From positions 1 to 64,000 of the forward strand of contig JAKOGI010001949.1 in the NCBI GenBank assembly GCA_029747015.1: a DNA stretch of 64,000 bases, written 5' to 3'. Below are positions 20,965 to 33,560 of the stretch, one piece after another. Numbering within the stretch: position 1 is the first letter of the stretch; the number at the start of each line of letters is the position of its first letter. The translations under genes were made by a program, and so were the position numbers. The notes below the pieces were generated by a model. The model saw only the letters and a list, made by a program, of their open reading frames with translations. It was not told the origin of the DNA and ran no database searches. The stretch comes from Carnegiea gigantea. Its lineage: Eukaryota > Streptophyta > Magnoliopsida > Caryophyllales > Cactaceae.

Positions 20965-23410
20965 GAAATGGCACAAGAGATACCATTGAATGATATTTCT
21001 ATCCTTTTAGGACCACATTGTCATCGTGCTTCAACTTGCCCAGCTAGGGCCTAATGTGACCTTTGAACTGAGACCTCATTACACTTAAATGCTCCCTAAC
21101 TTCATAGGTTTGGAGGATGCATATTTGTTTTTGAGGGAACTTGATGTTGTGTGCTCCATGATGCATTTCCCTAATATATCTATTGAAGTGGTGAGAATGA
21201 AATTAATTTGTATTACTTTGAAAGATATTGCTAAAAGACGGATGTGTGGCTTGGTTACTAATTGTGTTTTTACTTGGTATGACTTTGTTAAGTTCTTCTT
21301 AAGAAAATATTTTCCTAATGCCAAGACAGTAAAGTTAAGGAATGAAATAAATCAATTTGTCCAACTAGAAAGGGAATCATTTTGGAAATACTTAGATAAG
21401 TTCAAGAATTCGTTGGCCTAGTGCCCCCATCATGGTTTCGACCAAACGCATTTATACCAAATTATTTATGAAGGACTTGACCAACAAACACGAACCATGT
21501 TAGAGTCTCTATGTCAGGATGCCTTTCTTTCTAAGAGCGCCACTGCTACTAATAGGGCCACAAGTGCACGGTGGCATTGTAGCAAATCAAGGTCATCTCC
21601 CACAAGGACTACATTGATATATCGGGCCTTATCCCCTAAAGATAGGCTGAGTGAATCAATGCTTGATATTAAAATTAAACTAATAAACTATCTAATCTAA
21701 TGGACAAATAATCAAGGAATTATACAAAACTAGCAATCTCTCAATTTATGTATCAATCAAGCATTTCTTCCTTAACAAATTATTTTAAAACAGACAATCG
21801 AAGTATCACAACCCTCTTTCAAGGTGAAGTGAAATACCAAAATCTAACCAAAATACCATTTCTCAAGGGCTCTCGATTTGTTTAGGTTCGTTAAGCATGT
21901 GAATATCTTATTCATGGTTTCTTAATTAGTGTGATTTTCTTAAGACTCCACACAACAAGTCAAATCCTAGGGTTCTGGTATCGAATTTTACCTTTTAGTT
22001 CTTCATCCAATACCCAAACATGCCAGAAAGTGATCAAATTTCTCATAAGACAATCATCTTCTAAGATTTGATAAAACAATCCAACAATTTCAAAATACTC
22101 AAAGAGATGAACATTAAATCAAGAATTTAACTAATATTTTCATAAATCTAAAATCAAACAACAAAAGATAATCAAAATTACAAAACATCAATCCAAAGAT
22201 AATGAGAAAAGAGAAGAGAAGAGAAGAGAAAAGAAAACAAATGCTCAGCCAAATAACGCGCTTGAATACATCGACTGCAAACCCGGCATGGAATCCTTGT
22301 AAATCTTTACTTCAGTTCTCTCTCTCTTCCTCTAATCTATCTAAAATCCTAATCTAGGTAGAATAGAATGGAGTATGGAGATGGAATAATGGGTGTGAAA
22401 TGAGGATGAAAACAGGTTTTTTTTATAACGAACCCACCTAGAAGTGGAACAGTCACGAGAAATAATGGAATTAAAACTACCTGGAAGTCGAACAGTTGTG
22501 AGAAAACAAACAGTCTCGAGGGAAATAAGGCCACCACGGACTGTGGGCACCACCATGGACCATACGTGGTGGCCATTATTTGGACATTCTTCTATTCTTT
22601 TTTCCTTCCATAGGCATGGTGACTTGGGGGTTTCTGTGGGGGGTAAAGCTACACTCATTTATGGTCAAATTTGGGGTAAAATGGCCCAGAAACATGTAAA
22701 ACACATAAAAGAACCATACCAGAGCGTAAATCGAAAAATGAGTACACAATATAGCATAAAACATATAATTTGCCCTAAAAATGGCACAAAATGACCTTAA
22801 AATAGAATGCACTTTAAGGACTTATCAGCTACTTGGAATTTCTATAGGACGCTGAGAAGACTATGTAGTGGGGGACTGCTAGAGATGATAGTCTAAGTCT
22901 TCGGTTTGCTAGGGGTGGAATGCGTTCTATTTCTAATTTAAGTCATGTAGAGTCTAAGATTATAGTTTTATAAAACATGTTGAAGGAGTTATCTATTCAG
23001 ATTCCCCAGAATTCTCAGACTTCTATCGTGTCTTGTTCTCACTGTCACACCTTAGATTGCACACTGAGTTCATGCCCTATTTTGCTCACCAATTATCTAC
23101 TAGGTTGGACCAAGTGAGTATGGAATATCAAAGACCCGAGAATGACCCATTCTCCCCTTACTATAATCCAAAGTAGAGGAATCACCCTAACTTTTCTTGG
23201 AGTAATGGATCAAATCCTATGGTCCCTAACTCTGAGTCTAGAGTGTTTCCTGACAACAACTCCCAGCCCACTCCCATCCTTATAACTCTTATCAAAGACC
23301 ATCTTTTTGAGGTATGCCTAGTGCACCTAGATCTCTACATCCAGTTGCGTAGGTTCAACCTCCTTCTGGTTATACTGTTATTTATAAGATTGAAAGAAGA
23401 ATTATAGTAA
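20965..23410 (+). pseudogene. Element A gag, split by solo LTR
   Basis: Retrotransposon gag of Athila/Tat type. Readable blocks are PNFIGLEDAYLFLRELDVVCS, VRMKLICITLKDIAKR, WYDFVKFFLRKYFPNAKT, LRNEINQFVQLERESFWKYL and CPHHGFDQTHLYQIIYEGL (20965-21545), matching the classic gag helix series. Coding-like sequence resumes after the LTR insertion (from about 23130: PFSPYYNP, RNHPNFSWSNGSNP), as in the gag C-terminus of these families. There are stops near 21053 and 21420 and frameshifts throughout. The start is approximate. Confidence 0.75.
21550..22827 (-). mobile_element. Solo LTR (1278 bp) of the element-C family, TSD GCTAC
   Basis: It interrupts element A gag and is flanked by perfect 5-bp duplications GCTAC (21545-21549 and 22828-22832). 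Its right end (CATAAAACATATAATTTG..., ...AAGGACTTATCA) matches the right end of the element-C LTRs, and its left end matches their CAAGTGCACGG/CTCCCACAAGGAC-type start. The expected TG end reads TA. No internal sequence remains, so it is the product of LTR-LTR recombination. Orientation is inferred from element C. Confidence 0.88.
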
Positions 23411-24412
23411 TGTGATAAGGATGATTAATATTAATATGGAAAAAAAATGATGAGAATTATAAATGAACAATTTTCTCAATTAGCATCATCTACTAGGGAG
23501 TTAGATACTTTTCTCAGTCAGCTAGAGGTGAACCCTAATAGTCATGCCTCATCTTTTTCTAGAGTCAACTCTAGTGAGACTGTGAGGAAAGTGAATGCAA
23601 TTATATCTATTAGATCAAGTCGAGAGATTGATAATCAAGTAGAAAATTCTAAAGAACCCTGTAAATATCCTGATAATTTCATTCAAAATTCTCCCTCATC
23701 TTCTCCAGAAACTAGCTCATCTAGTCAGTTAGGGGATACTACTAATATTGTCCCTAGTGATTCTCCTAATGACCCTATTTCTTCTTACTCACTTTCTAAT
23801 AAAGAATAGCTTAAGGAGAAATATTCTACTGAGTCAGTGAATCCCTCATCTCCTAAGGATTCTTCTTCACCTTCTGCTATGGAGAGAGTTCATCAGTCTT
23901 TACCTCCTTTTCCCCATAGGTTAAAAAAGAAATACCCAGCCCATGTTGATAAGATAAGAGAGACTTTCTCTCAAATCAAAATTAACATCTCTTTGCTTGA
24001 TGTTGTTCAGCAGATGCCTCTTTATACTATGTTTTTAAAGGATCTATGTACTACCAACAGAGCCACTAGTGTTTCTAAGAAGGCTTTCTTAGCCTCTGCT
24101 GCTAGTTCTCTCATTTCCCATCAGATCGTAGTAAAGTACAAGGGCCCTGATTATCTCATTATTTCCATAGCCATAAAGGAAAAGCTTATTCATAGAGCTT
24201 TGCTTGACTTAGGGGCAAGTGTTAATTTGTTAACCTTCACTGAGCATCAGAGGCAAGGGTTGGGTGAGCTAAAATCTATCAAAATGGTTATTCAGCTAGC
24301 TAATAGATCGACCAGGTTGCCTAGGGGTGCGATAGAGGATGTGCTAACTAAGGCTGGTGACTCAATGGTTGTTGTGCCAGAGACTGAGAAGGTAGATAAA
24401 ATTGCTAGTTAG
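23411..24412 (+). pseudogene. Element A gag-protease region
   Basis: Two open stretches (23447-23809 and 23837-24412) lie in the order and style of Athila polyproteins: a Ser-rich linker, then PPFPHRLKKKYPAHVDKI, INISLLDVVQQMPLYTMFLKDLC, and the protease block ALLDLGASVNLL with QLANRSTRLPRGAIEDVL. The catalytic Asp in DLGAS is kept. The protease region is followed by a TAG at 24410-24412 and more frame breaks. Confidence 0.85.
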
Positions 24413-27376
24413 GTCCCTATTATTCTAAGGAGTCCTCTCTTTGCCACTATCAATGCTCTTATTAACTATAGAAATGGCATGATGAAACTATCTTTTGGTA
24501 ATATCACTTTAGAGTTGAATATCCTTAATTTACAAAGACAACCTTCCAGTTTTAATGATATGGAGACTTTTACTCTTAACTAAGTGGAGGACTATGTGTT
24601 TGATGATGAGTTTGTTGGCATGTTTGCTACTGAGTATGAGTCTAGTCTGATTGATGATAAGCTTAAATATGATGTGTTTAATTTTGATGACTTGTACACT
24701 GCTGCTAACTATTTGATTACTTCTGCTTCTGAGTTTGATTCGTCTCCCCCTTCTCTTAAATTGAAACCTCTTCCTAATTCTCTTAAGTATTCATTTCTAG
24801 GACACGATGAATCTCTACTGATGATTATTGCTTCTGACTTAGACCGGGACCAAGAGAAAAAATTGATTGTTTTACTTAGATAGAACAAGGAAACCATAAG
24901 TTGAATATCAAGTTATTTCTAAGAAGGCTTGTAGTACCAAACCTAGGAATGACAAGAATGAGCTAGTTCTCATTCGAGTTCAATCTGGGTGGCGTGTTTG
25001 TATTGAATATGGGAAATTGAATGTTGCCACTAGGAAATACCATTTTCCTCTTCCCTTCCTTAATCAAATGTCAGGCAGGTTAGCTGGACATTCTTTCTAT
25101 TGCTTTTTAGATAGATTTTCTGTCTACACCCACATTTCTATTGCCCCTAAGGATCAGAAGAAAATTACTTTCACATGCCCTTCTGGTACCTATGCCTTTA
25201 GAAGAATGCCTTCTGGACTCTATAATGCTTTTGCTACACTTCAAATATCATTTTTATTTTCTTAGAATTAGTTGAATAGTGCATGGAAATTTTCATGGAT
25301 GACTTCTCTGCATTTGGGTCTTCCTTTGATGATTGTTTGTCTAATCTGAGAAAAGTGTTATAAAGGTATAGGGAGAAAAAATTGACTTTGAACTAAGAGG
25401 AATGTCACTTTATGGTGAAAAAGGGAATAGTCTTAGGCCATCTTATTTCTAAAGAAAGAATTCAAGTTGACAAGACTTAGGCGGATTTGATCGTTAACCT
25501 TCCCCCTCCTACTTGTGTGAAAGAGATGAGGTATTTTCTTTGACCAATCTTTTAGCTAAGAATTTTCTATTTCACTTCTCTAAGGAATACCATGTGGCAT
25601 TTAGTAAGCTGAAGGAAGCCTTGACCTTTGTTCTTATTCTTCATACTGCCATGTGGGGAAAGTCCTTTGAGTTAATGTGTGATACATCTTACTATGATGT
25701 TGGAGTTATTTTAGGGCAACATATTGATAAGAAACCCCATGTTGTTTATTATGCTAATCACACTTTGAATACTGTCTAGTTGAACTACACTGTCATTGAG
25801 AAGGAATTTTTGGCTGCAATCTTTGGTTTTGAGAAGTTTGGACCTTACCTAGTTGGGTCTCATATGATTGTTTATACTAATCACTTTACTCTTAAGCAAC
25901 TTCTTTCTAAGAAGGATGCTAAGCCTAGACTTGTGAGGTGGATCTTACTTCTGTAAGAATTTGATTGTGAGATTAGAGATAAGAAAGATTTTGATAACCT
26001 AGTTGCTAACTTAACTAGGATTCTCTATGGTAGAGAGCATGAATCTAATATTTTTGAATACTTGCCTAATGAGCAATTGTTTGCAGTTCACCCTAACCCT
26101 TTGTATACTGATATTGTGAACTACCTAGTGTCTAGTGGGATTCTTGAGGGTAAAAAGAAGGATAGAGACTGGTTCTTTCATCTTATGAAATTCTTCGTTT
26201 AGGATGACCCTTACTTATTTAAGTATTGTTCTGACGAAGTCTTTAAAAGGTATATTCTCGACCATAAGGTTAGGAGTGTCATTTTATTTTGTCATGACCA
26301 AGCATGTAGGGAGAAAGACAACAATCAAAGTTCTTCAATATGGTTTTTATTAGCCTACCTTGTTTTGAAATGCTTTTGAGTATTATAAGGGTTGCCCTAG
26401 GTGCCAATAGCTATGTAGGATTAGCAGAAGAGACAAGATGCCACTTAATCCCATCATCATGATGGAGATTTTTTATGTTTGGGGTATAGAACTCATAGGA
26501 CCCTTTCCATCATCTTTTGAGAATGAGTATATTTCGTTAGCTATAGACTATATTTCTAAATGGATAGAGGTCATCTCTACTGAGACCAGTGATGCTAAAG
26601 TGGTTGTGGAGCTTCTTAAGAAAATATTTTTGCTAGATTTGGCATGCCCTGAGATATCATTAGTGATCATGGTGCCCACTTTACTAATAGGTCTTTTGAT
26701 GCCTTGTTGAGAAGGTACTCTATAGTCCATAGACTTGCTACCCTATATCACCCAAAAACCAGTGGCTAGGTAGAAGTGTCCAATAGGAAAATTAAGCAGA
26801 TTCTAGAAAAGACTATGAGCATAATAGAAAGGATTGGACTGATAAGCTTATAGATGCTATATGGGCTTATAGGATAGCTTTCAAGACTCTCTTTGGTATG
26901 TCACATTATAGGGTTGTTTATAGTAAGCCATTCAATCTCCCTATTGAGATTGAACATAGGGCTTGGTGGGCCATCAGGATGTTGAATAATGGCTTGACTA
27001 AGGCTGGTGAGGAGAGAAGACTCCAACTGAGTGAGCTAGAGATATTTGAGATAAGCCGTATAGAAGTGATTGATCTTATAACGAGAGGGAAAATTTCTTT
27101 CAAGATCGACCTATTCTTAGGAAAGCATTTGCCCTGGGAATAAAATTGTTATTGTATGACTCTAAGCTCCACCTTTTCCTAGGAAAATTAAGGTCTCGCT
27201 GGACAGGTCCCTATGTTGTTTCTCACGTTTTTCCATATGGTGCAATTGAGGTACAGGATTTTGAGAATGGTGTCAAGTTTAAGGTGAATGGTCAGTGACT
27301 AAACCAGTTTTTGGAGCTTTCGAGCATAGAAGACGTCGAGTGTTTGATACTCCCTGAGCTGATTTCTAATGAATGA
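24413..27376 (+). pseudogene. Element A RT, RNase H and integrase, broken
   Basis: RT: PSLKLKPLPNSLKYSFLG (24750), GWRVCIEYGKLNVATRKYHFPLP, HSFYCFLDRFS, then FMDDF (25292-25306) with both catalytic Asp. RNase H: FELMCDTSYYDVGVILGQ and the ANHTLNT block (25660-25770), IVYTNHFTLKQLL. Integrase: zinc region broken (26290-26410), core with WGIELIGPF, where the first catalytic Asp is Glu (codon 26489-26491), a shifted frame with [10 protein letters not shown], then YHPKTSG and NRKIKQILEKT. The C-terminal domain (RSRWTGPYVV, GAIEVQDFENGVKFKVNGQ) ends near 27376. Many stops and shifts; not functional. Confidence 0.85.
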
Positions 27377-27667
27377 TGTGTTACCAAGTTATTTCAAGCG
27401 TATCTAGCATCCGACCTAGTTTGATTGAAATTTATTTCCCTTCTCCCTCTTTCTCTTTTCTACTTTTATTTTCTTTTTGTACATATTGTGTGATTTTTAT
27501 TTTGTTTTTTTCGCTTGTGTATATCCTTTTCTTTTTGACTTTAAGAGTCTTGTCATTTTTCTTTTTGAGTTTTATTTTTATTTTTGTATATTTATTTTTC
27601 TTTTTTGTTGTTTTTATGTTTCTTTACACTTCCAATGAGAACATTGTGTAATTTAGGTGCAGGGGTG
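27377..27667 (+). other. Element A post-pol region with purine tract
   Basis: A strongly T-rich stretch (27430-27620) then GAGAACATTGTGTAATTTAGGTGCAGGGG, matching the GGACATTGTG...AAGTGTGGGG block that follows pol in elements B, C and D. Element C begins at 27668. Confidence 0.7.
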
Positions 27668-28875
27668 TGACCTTGCCTGTAAGCACACGGATGTTATAGT
27701 TTGAAAAAGATATCATTCCCACAGAGACCAAATGTAGTCTATTGAGCTTTGTCCTATAAAGGTGCTAAGCAAGCAAATTTCAATTGGGTGTTTGAATAAT
27801 GCTATAATCTAATTGAAAAACTCAATCAAGTTAAGACATCTAGGGATTTTTTTTCTAGTAAAGATGTGGATCAATAGAATATAGCATGCACTTGATCTAT
27901 ATTGGGTGATTCAAAGGGTGCAATCGTATTTAGAATTCATTCTTTTCTTTTGAAATAAATTAAATTGCCTAAACTAACCAATTGTTATTCTTTCAAATGT
28001 CCTTGTTTAGTCTAAATTATGGATTTTTAATAGCTAAAGTTCCTCTTAACAAGTAAATCTTTCTCAAGTATTGCTAAGTCAAGTTCAATCTTGTTAGTCA
28101 AACAGCAAGTTTCACCTTTCAGTCATTCACTTAACTATTTAGAATTAGCAAGTAAATTTGCCAAAATTCACTCACACACAAGATAGAATTCAAACAATTC
28201 CAATCAAAAACAAGCACAACTAAATAAAAATTAGAGCCTCCAACATCAATACGTGACTTAGCAATCCCTAGATTGAGAAAACTACTCACACAGATTTAAG
28301 CAACAACCAAACAAAGTTTGAGAGAAGAAAAATTAGCACAATTGGAGAGCTTCCAAGGGTTTTGCAAGTGCTCTGAAACAGCAAGCACTTCTTTAGAACT
28401 TTCACTCTTGAACTCAAAACTAACTAAGAAATCTAAAACTAAACTAAGAAAATGAAAATGAATGGAAGAGATTAGAGAATGGGAGTTCTCTTTTGTTGTA
28501 TATCTCTTTCAATCTGCTGCGAAATGGCTCTACTGAAAGAAGAATTCGATCAACCTCAGTCACACGATGAAGGAAAACAAAGAGACTTGCAGTTATGAAC
28601 TCACCATGGACTGTCCATGGTGAGCTCTGTCTCGATATTCTTCTATTCTTTCTTCAATCTACAGGCATAGTAACTTGGCGATGTCCGTGGAGGGTCAAGC
28701 TATACTTATTTAGGGGTCAAACCTGGTCCAAAAACCTGCAAAGTACCCAAAAAAAAAAAAAAATACCCTAGCATAGAACATAAAAAGGAGTGCATAAGAT
28801 AGCGTAAAACACATAATTCGTCCTAAAAATGGTACAAAATGACCTCAAAATAAAGTGCACTGTAAGGACTTATCA
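27668..28875 (-). repeat. Element C 3' LTR
   Basis: On the plus strand it begins TGACCTTGCCTGTAAGCACACGG and ends ...AAGGACTTATCA. Apart from the duplication in the other LTR, the two LTRs align along their length with many substitutions, so the insertion is not recent. It contains a perfect 25-bp hairpin sequence at 28600-28624. Confidence 0.85.
28600..28624. repeat. Perfect 12-bp inverted repeat, 1-nt centre, in LTR
   Basis: CTCACCATGGAC and its exact reverse complement are separated by a single T. Worn versions of the CACCACGG/CCGTGGTG block occur at 36226-36265, 36569-36610, 22524-22575 and, outside LTRs, at 32370-32410 and 32458-32490. Confidence 0.85.
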
Positions 28876-28890
28876 AACTCCCCCATACTT
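28876..28890 (-). promoter_or_regulatory. Element C polypurine tract
   Basis: The minus strand reads TAAGTATGGGGGAGTT immediately before the 3' LTR, the expected plus-strand primer position. This supports the LTR boundary at 28875. Confidence 0.75.
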
Positions 28891-30799
28891 AAACAGTTGC
28901 TTATCCCCAAGCAATTATAAAACTGAGGCTAAAAATAAATAACCTCCTCAGGAAGACAAGACATCAGTGGTAACATCAATAACTAAATCAACGTAAGAAA
29001 TTTAGCCCAAAAGTGATTAAAAACTTTTCCAAATAGACAGGAGAAAGAAATTTTAGAAATAAAAGTAGGAACTATCACATCAAATATCAAATCAATCACT
29101 CAAATTAACTTGAACAATCATATCAGCATATTACAATAAGTAGAACTAGAAAAACCGATAGAACCTCACTTTAACGATGAGGCACTCATCACTGATGTGT
29201 TTAAAGTAAAATGCGGTTCTCTCAAATCTCATTCCATATCACCAAATCAACCATAAGCTTAATAAAACTCTCTAATTTGCCAGCATTACTATGCAAAATG
29301 CATAAGGCAATCATGAGGACCTTTTAAGGGGTGTAACCAGGCAATTGAGTAAAGGTAAGGAGGAAACAAATATTTTGGGATTTGTGGAGCTAAAAGCCAA
29401 AGACTAAGAGCATAAGCCATCATCTCCCAACTAAAACATATTCTGCAAGCCTATACATCTCAAAATATCAACAACATCCCCAGTGCGATCACAAGAAAAT
29501 GTGCTTAAAATATATAAAGCTAATGCCAAATCCTTTTATTTCATGTTTTTCTTTGGTTTTTTTCTTTTTTTCTTTCAACTTTTTTTAAAAATTCCTTTGG
29601 TGTGGTTTTTGTTATTGTTTTTCGTTTTTTTTTTTCTATCAACCATCAAAGACGAGGATCATGGCAAAGAAAACTATGCACTTTTCAACACTTTTTTAGC
29701 GATTCACAAAACATAACCCAATTGACTTGAAAGGAAAATAGAATATGAATCCCTTATCACATTCAACCAAACCACAATATCCATAAAAGGTTATTATACA
29801 CAAACTACTCCCAATCAACTATGAAACTCTATAACCTTGGCTAAAAAGATAAGACATGTGTGTGGCCAAGGATGATAGTATAAATTCTCATTAATAAACA
29901 CAGCAAAGGCTCAAAGAGGTAGCAAGGGAGAAATCATTCATATAAGGGTGGCTATTTGGTCAATGTACTCATAAAGTCAAAGAATGCCTCAATCATGTTG
30001 CCTAAATATGCATACTAAATGTGATCTTGAACAAGAGTCAAAGCAAGTTCTAAAGACTTAAAATCTAAGAAGAGTCATATATGAAAGAAAATATGAGACT
30101 AAAATAACGAATTAGCCTGCTAAAGCTCAAAATCTCATAGGACAAAGCACATCTAGCTCATTGAATTTCATATACCAAATACTCATGCCAAGAATCATTA
30201 CATAATCAATTCACATCCAACTTGATGGTTAAACATGAAGCATAGTTCAAATACTCATAAACAAGTATTTTATTCATAAATGAGCCTAACAAAAAGGGTC
30301 AAAATAGGCAAAAGAAAGCAACTTAGTCTAAAAACTCATTATTAGAGGATTTATAAGCTCTTTTTTTTTCCCTTTTTTAAAACTAAGCCTAAAATGCAAC
30401 AAAAGACTAAAAAAATGTCAAAACAAAACTAAATCGAACAAAGAAACCTAAAAAACTAAATGATCAACTCAAAATGCAAACTTAACCTAAATGCATGACC
30501 TAAAACGCAAACTTTCACACATCCACCATACACATATATACAACCACAAATACATAACAACTATAATAATTCCCCCATGCTTGGACAAAGCATTGTCCTT
30601 AATGCAAGCATATAAAAAGTATAAGACACTAAAAGGGAGGGGGACGGGGTGGAGAAGAAGGAGGGTAGGGTTGAGAAATGTGCAAGTCCTGCCAACTCTC
30701 TGAGTAGGCCCTATAGTCTTGGAAGTATTAGTTCTAGGAGGTAATCATCACAAGGAGCTCATCGTGCCGCTCCTAAACAAAGTCACAAAGGGAAGTATG
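28891..30799 (-). other. Element C 3' non-coding region
   Basis: No coding signal. At 30560-30605 the minus strand has GGACAATGC...CATGGGGGAATT, the conserved post-ORF purine block shared with A, B and D. T/A homopolymers around 29560-29640 and 30360-30380. Confidence 0.65.
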
Positions 30800-31935
30800 C
30801 TCAGTTTTTACATAAACTCGTAGAGAAGCTTACTCCTCTTGAATTAACCAAACGGTACCATAAAAATCAGGATAATCATGAGAGGAGGATGGTTGGGATG
30901 AACTAGAAGCCCTAGGATGAGTAGGTGGAGGAGGTGGGGCGGGTTGCGCTAACTCTTCATCACCGGGTAAAAAGTAGAGATTGCCTGGTTCAGGAGAGAA
31001 GTGCAATCAACATTAGGAGAGACATAAGCCGGTTCCCAGGATAAATCCAATAGATACGCCCACCTTCTACCCTACAAAATTTCATTTGTTCAAACGCAGC
31101 CAAGCTCAACCGCTCCGAGCTTGCGACTCTAAAGTTAGGTTCGGCTTAACACCAACTAACCTAGCAATGGGGGTAATGCGGCCCCCAATGACAATCCTAT
31201 GTGCAGGACTAGTGGCTGTACTATACAACTAACTAACCAAGAACAACCCAAGGTCAATCCGGTCACCTTCAAGCATGCTATACAAAAAATATAATTCAGA
31301 CAGGTGAGGCACATTTAAACTATCCTCCCGGGCAAACAAACCACAAGCTAATAAGCATTGGCCCACACGAATACAAGCGTTTCGAATAACCATACCTTTG
31401 GAATTACTAGTGTCATTCTGATGATCCCCAAAAATTTTATATCAAAAAGCATTTAGATTGAATTCCCTAGGGACATGGCGCTATGGTAAATCTATACTTG
31501 GTGGAAAACCAAATACACTATTAAAGGCACTCATATTCAGCCCATCGAACTCCCTATTAAGATAAAATAAAATGTAACCCTCTTGACATCGAGGACCACT
31601 CGTGACCTCAACATGTAATGCACTTAAAAATTCAAAGGTCAGGCCCCATTTCTAAAAATTATCCCATTCACCCGAGTAAACAACCAATGAATATCATCCA
31701 ATAATCCCAAATGATTCAACGCATCCTCATTATAATATAGAGTAGCTACTACTAGTTTATTACTCAAAGCATTATATTTAGTAATATGCTCTGAATTAGT
31801 TAAACCAAGGGGGTGTGGAATGTTACCTTGGCTTCTCACAGTGGTGGATGTTCTGGAGCTTCAGGGTACTCTTTGTGGGGCTTGACTTGAAGTCCCAACT
31901 TCTTGTGTGGTTCTTTCCTTCTTCTTTAGTGTCAT
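30800..31935 (-). pseudogene. Element C downstream ORF (Athila ORF / putative plant transposon protein)
   Basis: From Met 31935 the frame reads a Lys-rich start, then GLTNSEHITKYNALSNKLV, NHLGLLDDIHWLFTRVN, a frameshift, then FLSALHVEVTS, GYILFYLNREFDGLNMSAFNSVFGFP, RNACIRVGQCLLACGLFAR and a Pro-rich C-terminus near 30900. It matches the style of the extra ORF found after pol in Athila and some Tat elements, and is related to the ORF in element B (39240-40500). Its function is not established; in Athila it has been called envelope-like. Stops at about 31860, 31650 and 31480 break it. Confidence 0.6.
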
Positions 31936-32660
31936 GGTGTAACATGGATGGGTAAAAAGCTTGAAAAATCAAACTAAAAGAAAATGAGTAGAAAAATGCT
32001 AGAAAATGAAAATTTTGAGAAAAGGGAAGTAAGTCGTGAGGAAATGTAGAAGAAAAATAAAGGATAGAAGAGCAAAAAGTGAAACATGGAGTTTTGGAGG
32101 TTGTGGGTATGGAGATGGGAAAAATGGGAGAGAAAGAACGCTTAAAAATGAAAAATAAAAGGATATTTGGGGTTAAAGTGAAGAAAGTAAGTGAAAAGGG
32201 AAGAAATTTGATGGATTTTGTGAAGAATTGAGGGTTTGAAGTGAGGTGGTTATGGAGGGTTTAGAGAGAGAAGGGAGTATATAGAGAGAGATAGGGTCAA
32301 GTTTTGAGGAAGAAGATGAATAAGTTTGGGGTCAAAGGGTCTTAAAAACGGTTGACCGAAGACATAGGGCTCACCATGGACTGTGCTGGTGGCCACGGAC
32401 TGTTCGTAGTCAGCTCTGGCCCCTATCTTTTTCCTTCTTTTTTTTTTAAGAGCCTTCACAGACTGTGGTGGGCACCACGAGGTGTCCTTGGAGGTCAACA
32501 AACTCTTGTTACTAGCTTTACTTCTTTTTTATTTTTATTTTCTTTTTTATTGTCTTATTGATATTCTAGTGGAGGTTCTAAATAACAAAAGCACAAAATA
32601 CAATCAAAAAAAATGGAAAAGAAAAACAAACACTTGGGTAGCCTCCCAAGAAGTGCTCGT
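31936..32660 (-). other. Element C spacer between gag-protease and downstream ORF
   Basis: Non-coding. Near 32640-32665 the minus strand reads a block resembling the GCGCTTCTTGGGAGGCAACCC sequence that normally ends Tat-type pol regions (here GCACTTCTTGGGAGGCTACCC), so the internal deletion left the pol tail junction. LTR-style CACCATGG/CCACGG blocks occur at 32370-32490. Confidence 0.6.
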
Positions 32661-33560
32661 TTAAGGTCGGGAGCTCAACCTTTCTTCTATTCTAGTTCGG
32701 AGTCAATAAAAGTGTGGATATTGGACTCCTCCACAACATATGTTTCGCTTTTATCACAAACCATGAAATTGAAGTCCTTAAGCTAAAGGTACCACCTCAA
32801 ATACTTAGGTTGGATGCCCTTCTTCATCATCAAATTGCACCAAAGCGCACTATTAGCATACAAAACAAATCGATATTGGGCGCCATTAGATGGGTCACTA
32901 TCTTCATGCTCAATCCCAAGATCAAAATCCAAATCAATTCCTTCCATAGGAGGTAAAAAAAGAACTAATTGAGTGTACCTGTAGTAGTCACTCATGGAAG
33001 ACTCACTAGAAGCATAGGTCTCAACTTCGAGTATGCTAGATGGAGTAGGAGTAACAAACTCCACCTTAACATAACTCTGGTCAGGATCCTCAGTTGAAAT
33101 CCAATCAAAATTAGAACGGTCAAGACAACCCAATCATCCTCTATCTCAATTTCAGGGGAAAGGGGAACTACATCATAGCGGAAAGAATTGGGGGAAATAA
33201 TTTTATCTTCTATAAAACAAAATACAGCATAACACCCCCAACTTCAACTGTTATCCGCCCCTCTTTTACATCAATCGTGCAGCCTGAAGTAGCTAAAAAG
33301 GGTCTCCCAAGAATAATTTGGGCATCGTCAGTCATATTAGTAATGATAAAATCTTCAAGCACCCATAAATCTAATATTTTTACAAGCACATCTTCCAACG
33401 CACCCAAAGGTCGTGTTTTGGAACCATCTGCTAATTGAAGTGAAAAGGCTCCTGGTTGCAATGATCCTAAGTGAAGCTGATGGGACATAGAGTAGGACGT
33501 CAATCTGACACTTGTATCAAGGTCACATAGGGCTCTAACAATTTTCACTTTTCCTAGTAC
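32661..33560 (-). pseudogene. Element C protease and post-protease domain
   Basis: Protease block ALCDLDTSVRLTSYS (normally ALCDLGASV), followed by LQLADGSKTRPLGALEDVLVK, LWVLEDFIITNM and AQIILGRPFLATSGCTIDVKEGRITVEVGG, a strong match to Tat-type proteases. The Gly after the catalytic Asp pair is Asp, which should harm activity. The coding frame continues weakly through an acidic region (33133-32783: EFVTPTPSS, MSDYYRYTQ, DFDLGIEHED) and ends by about 32670, with no RT after it. Confidence 0.8.

Noticed and set aside
27373..27651. Hydrophobic open frame resembling a membrane protein
   Set aside because: It is a T-rich post-pol region of element A that reads as Phe/Leu by composition only.
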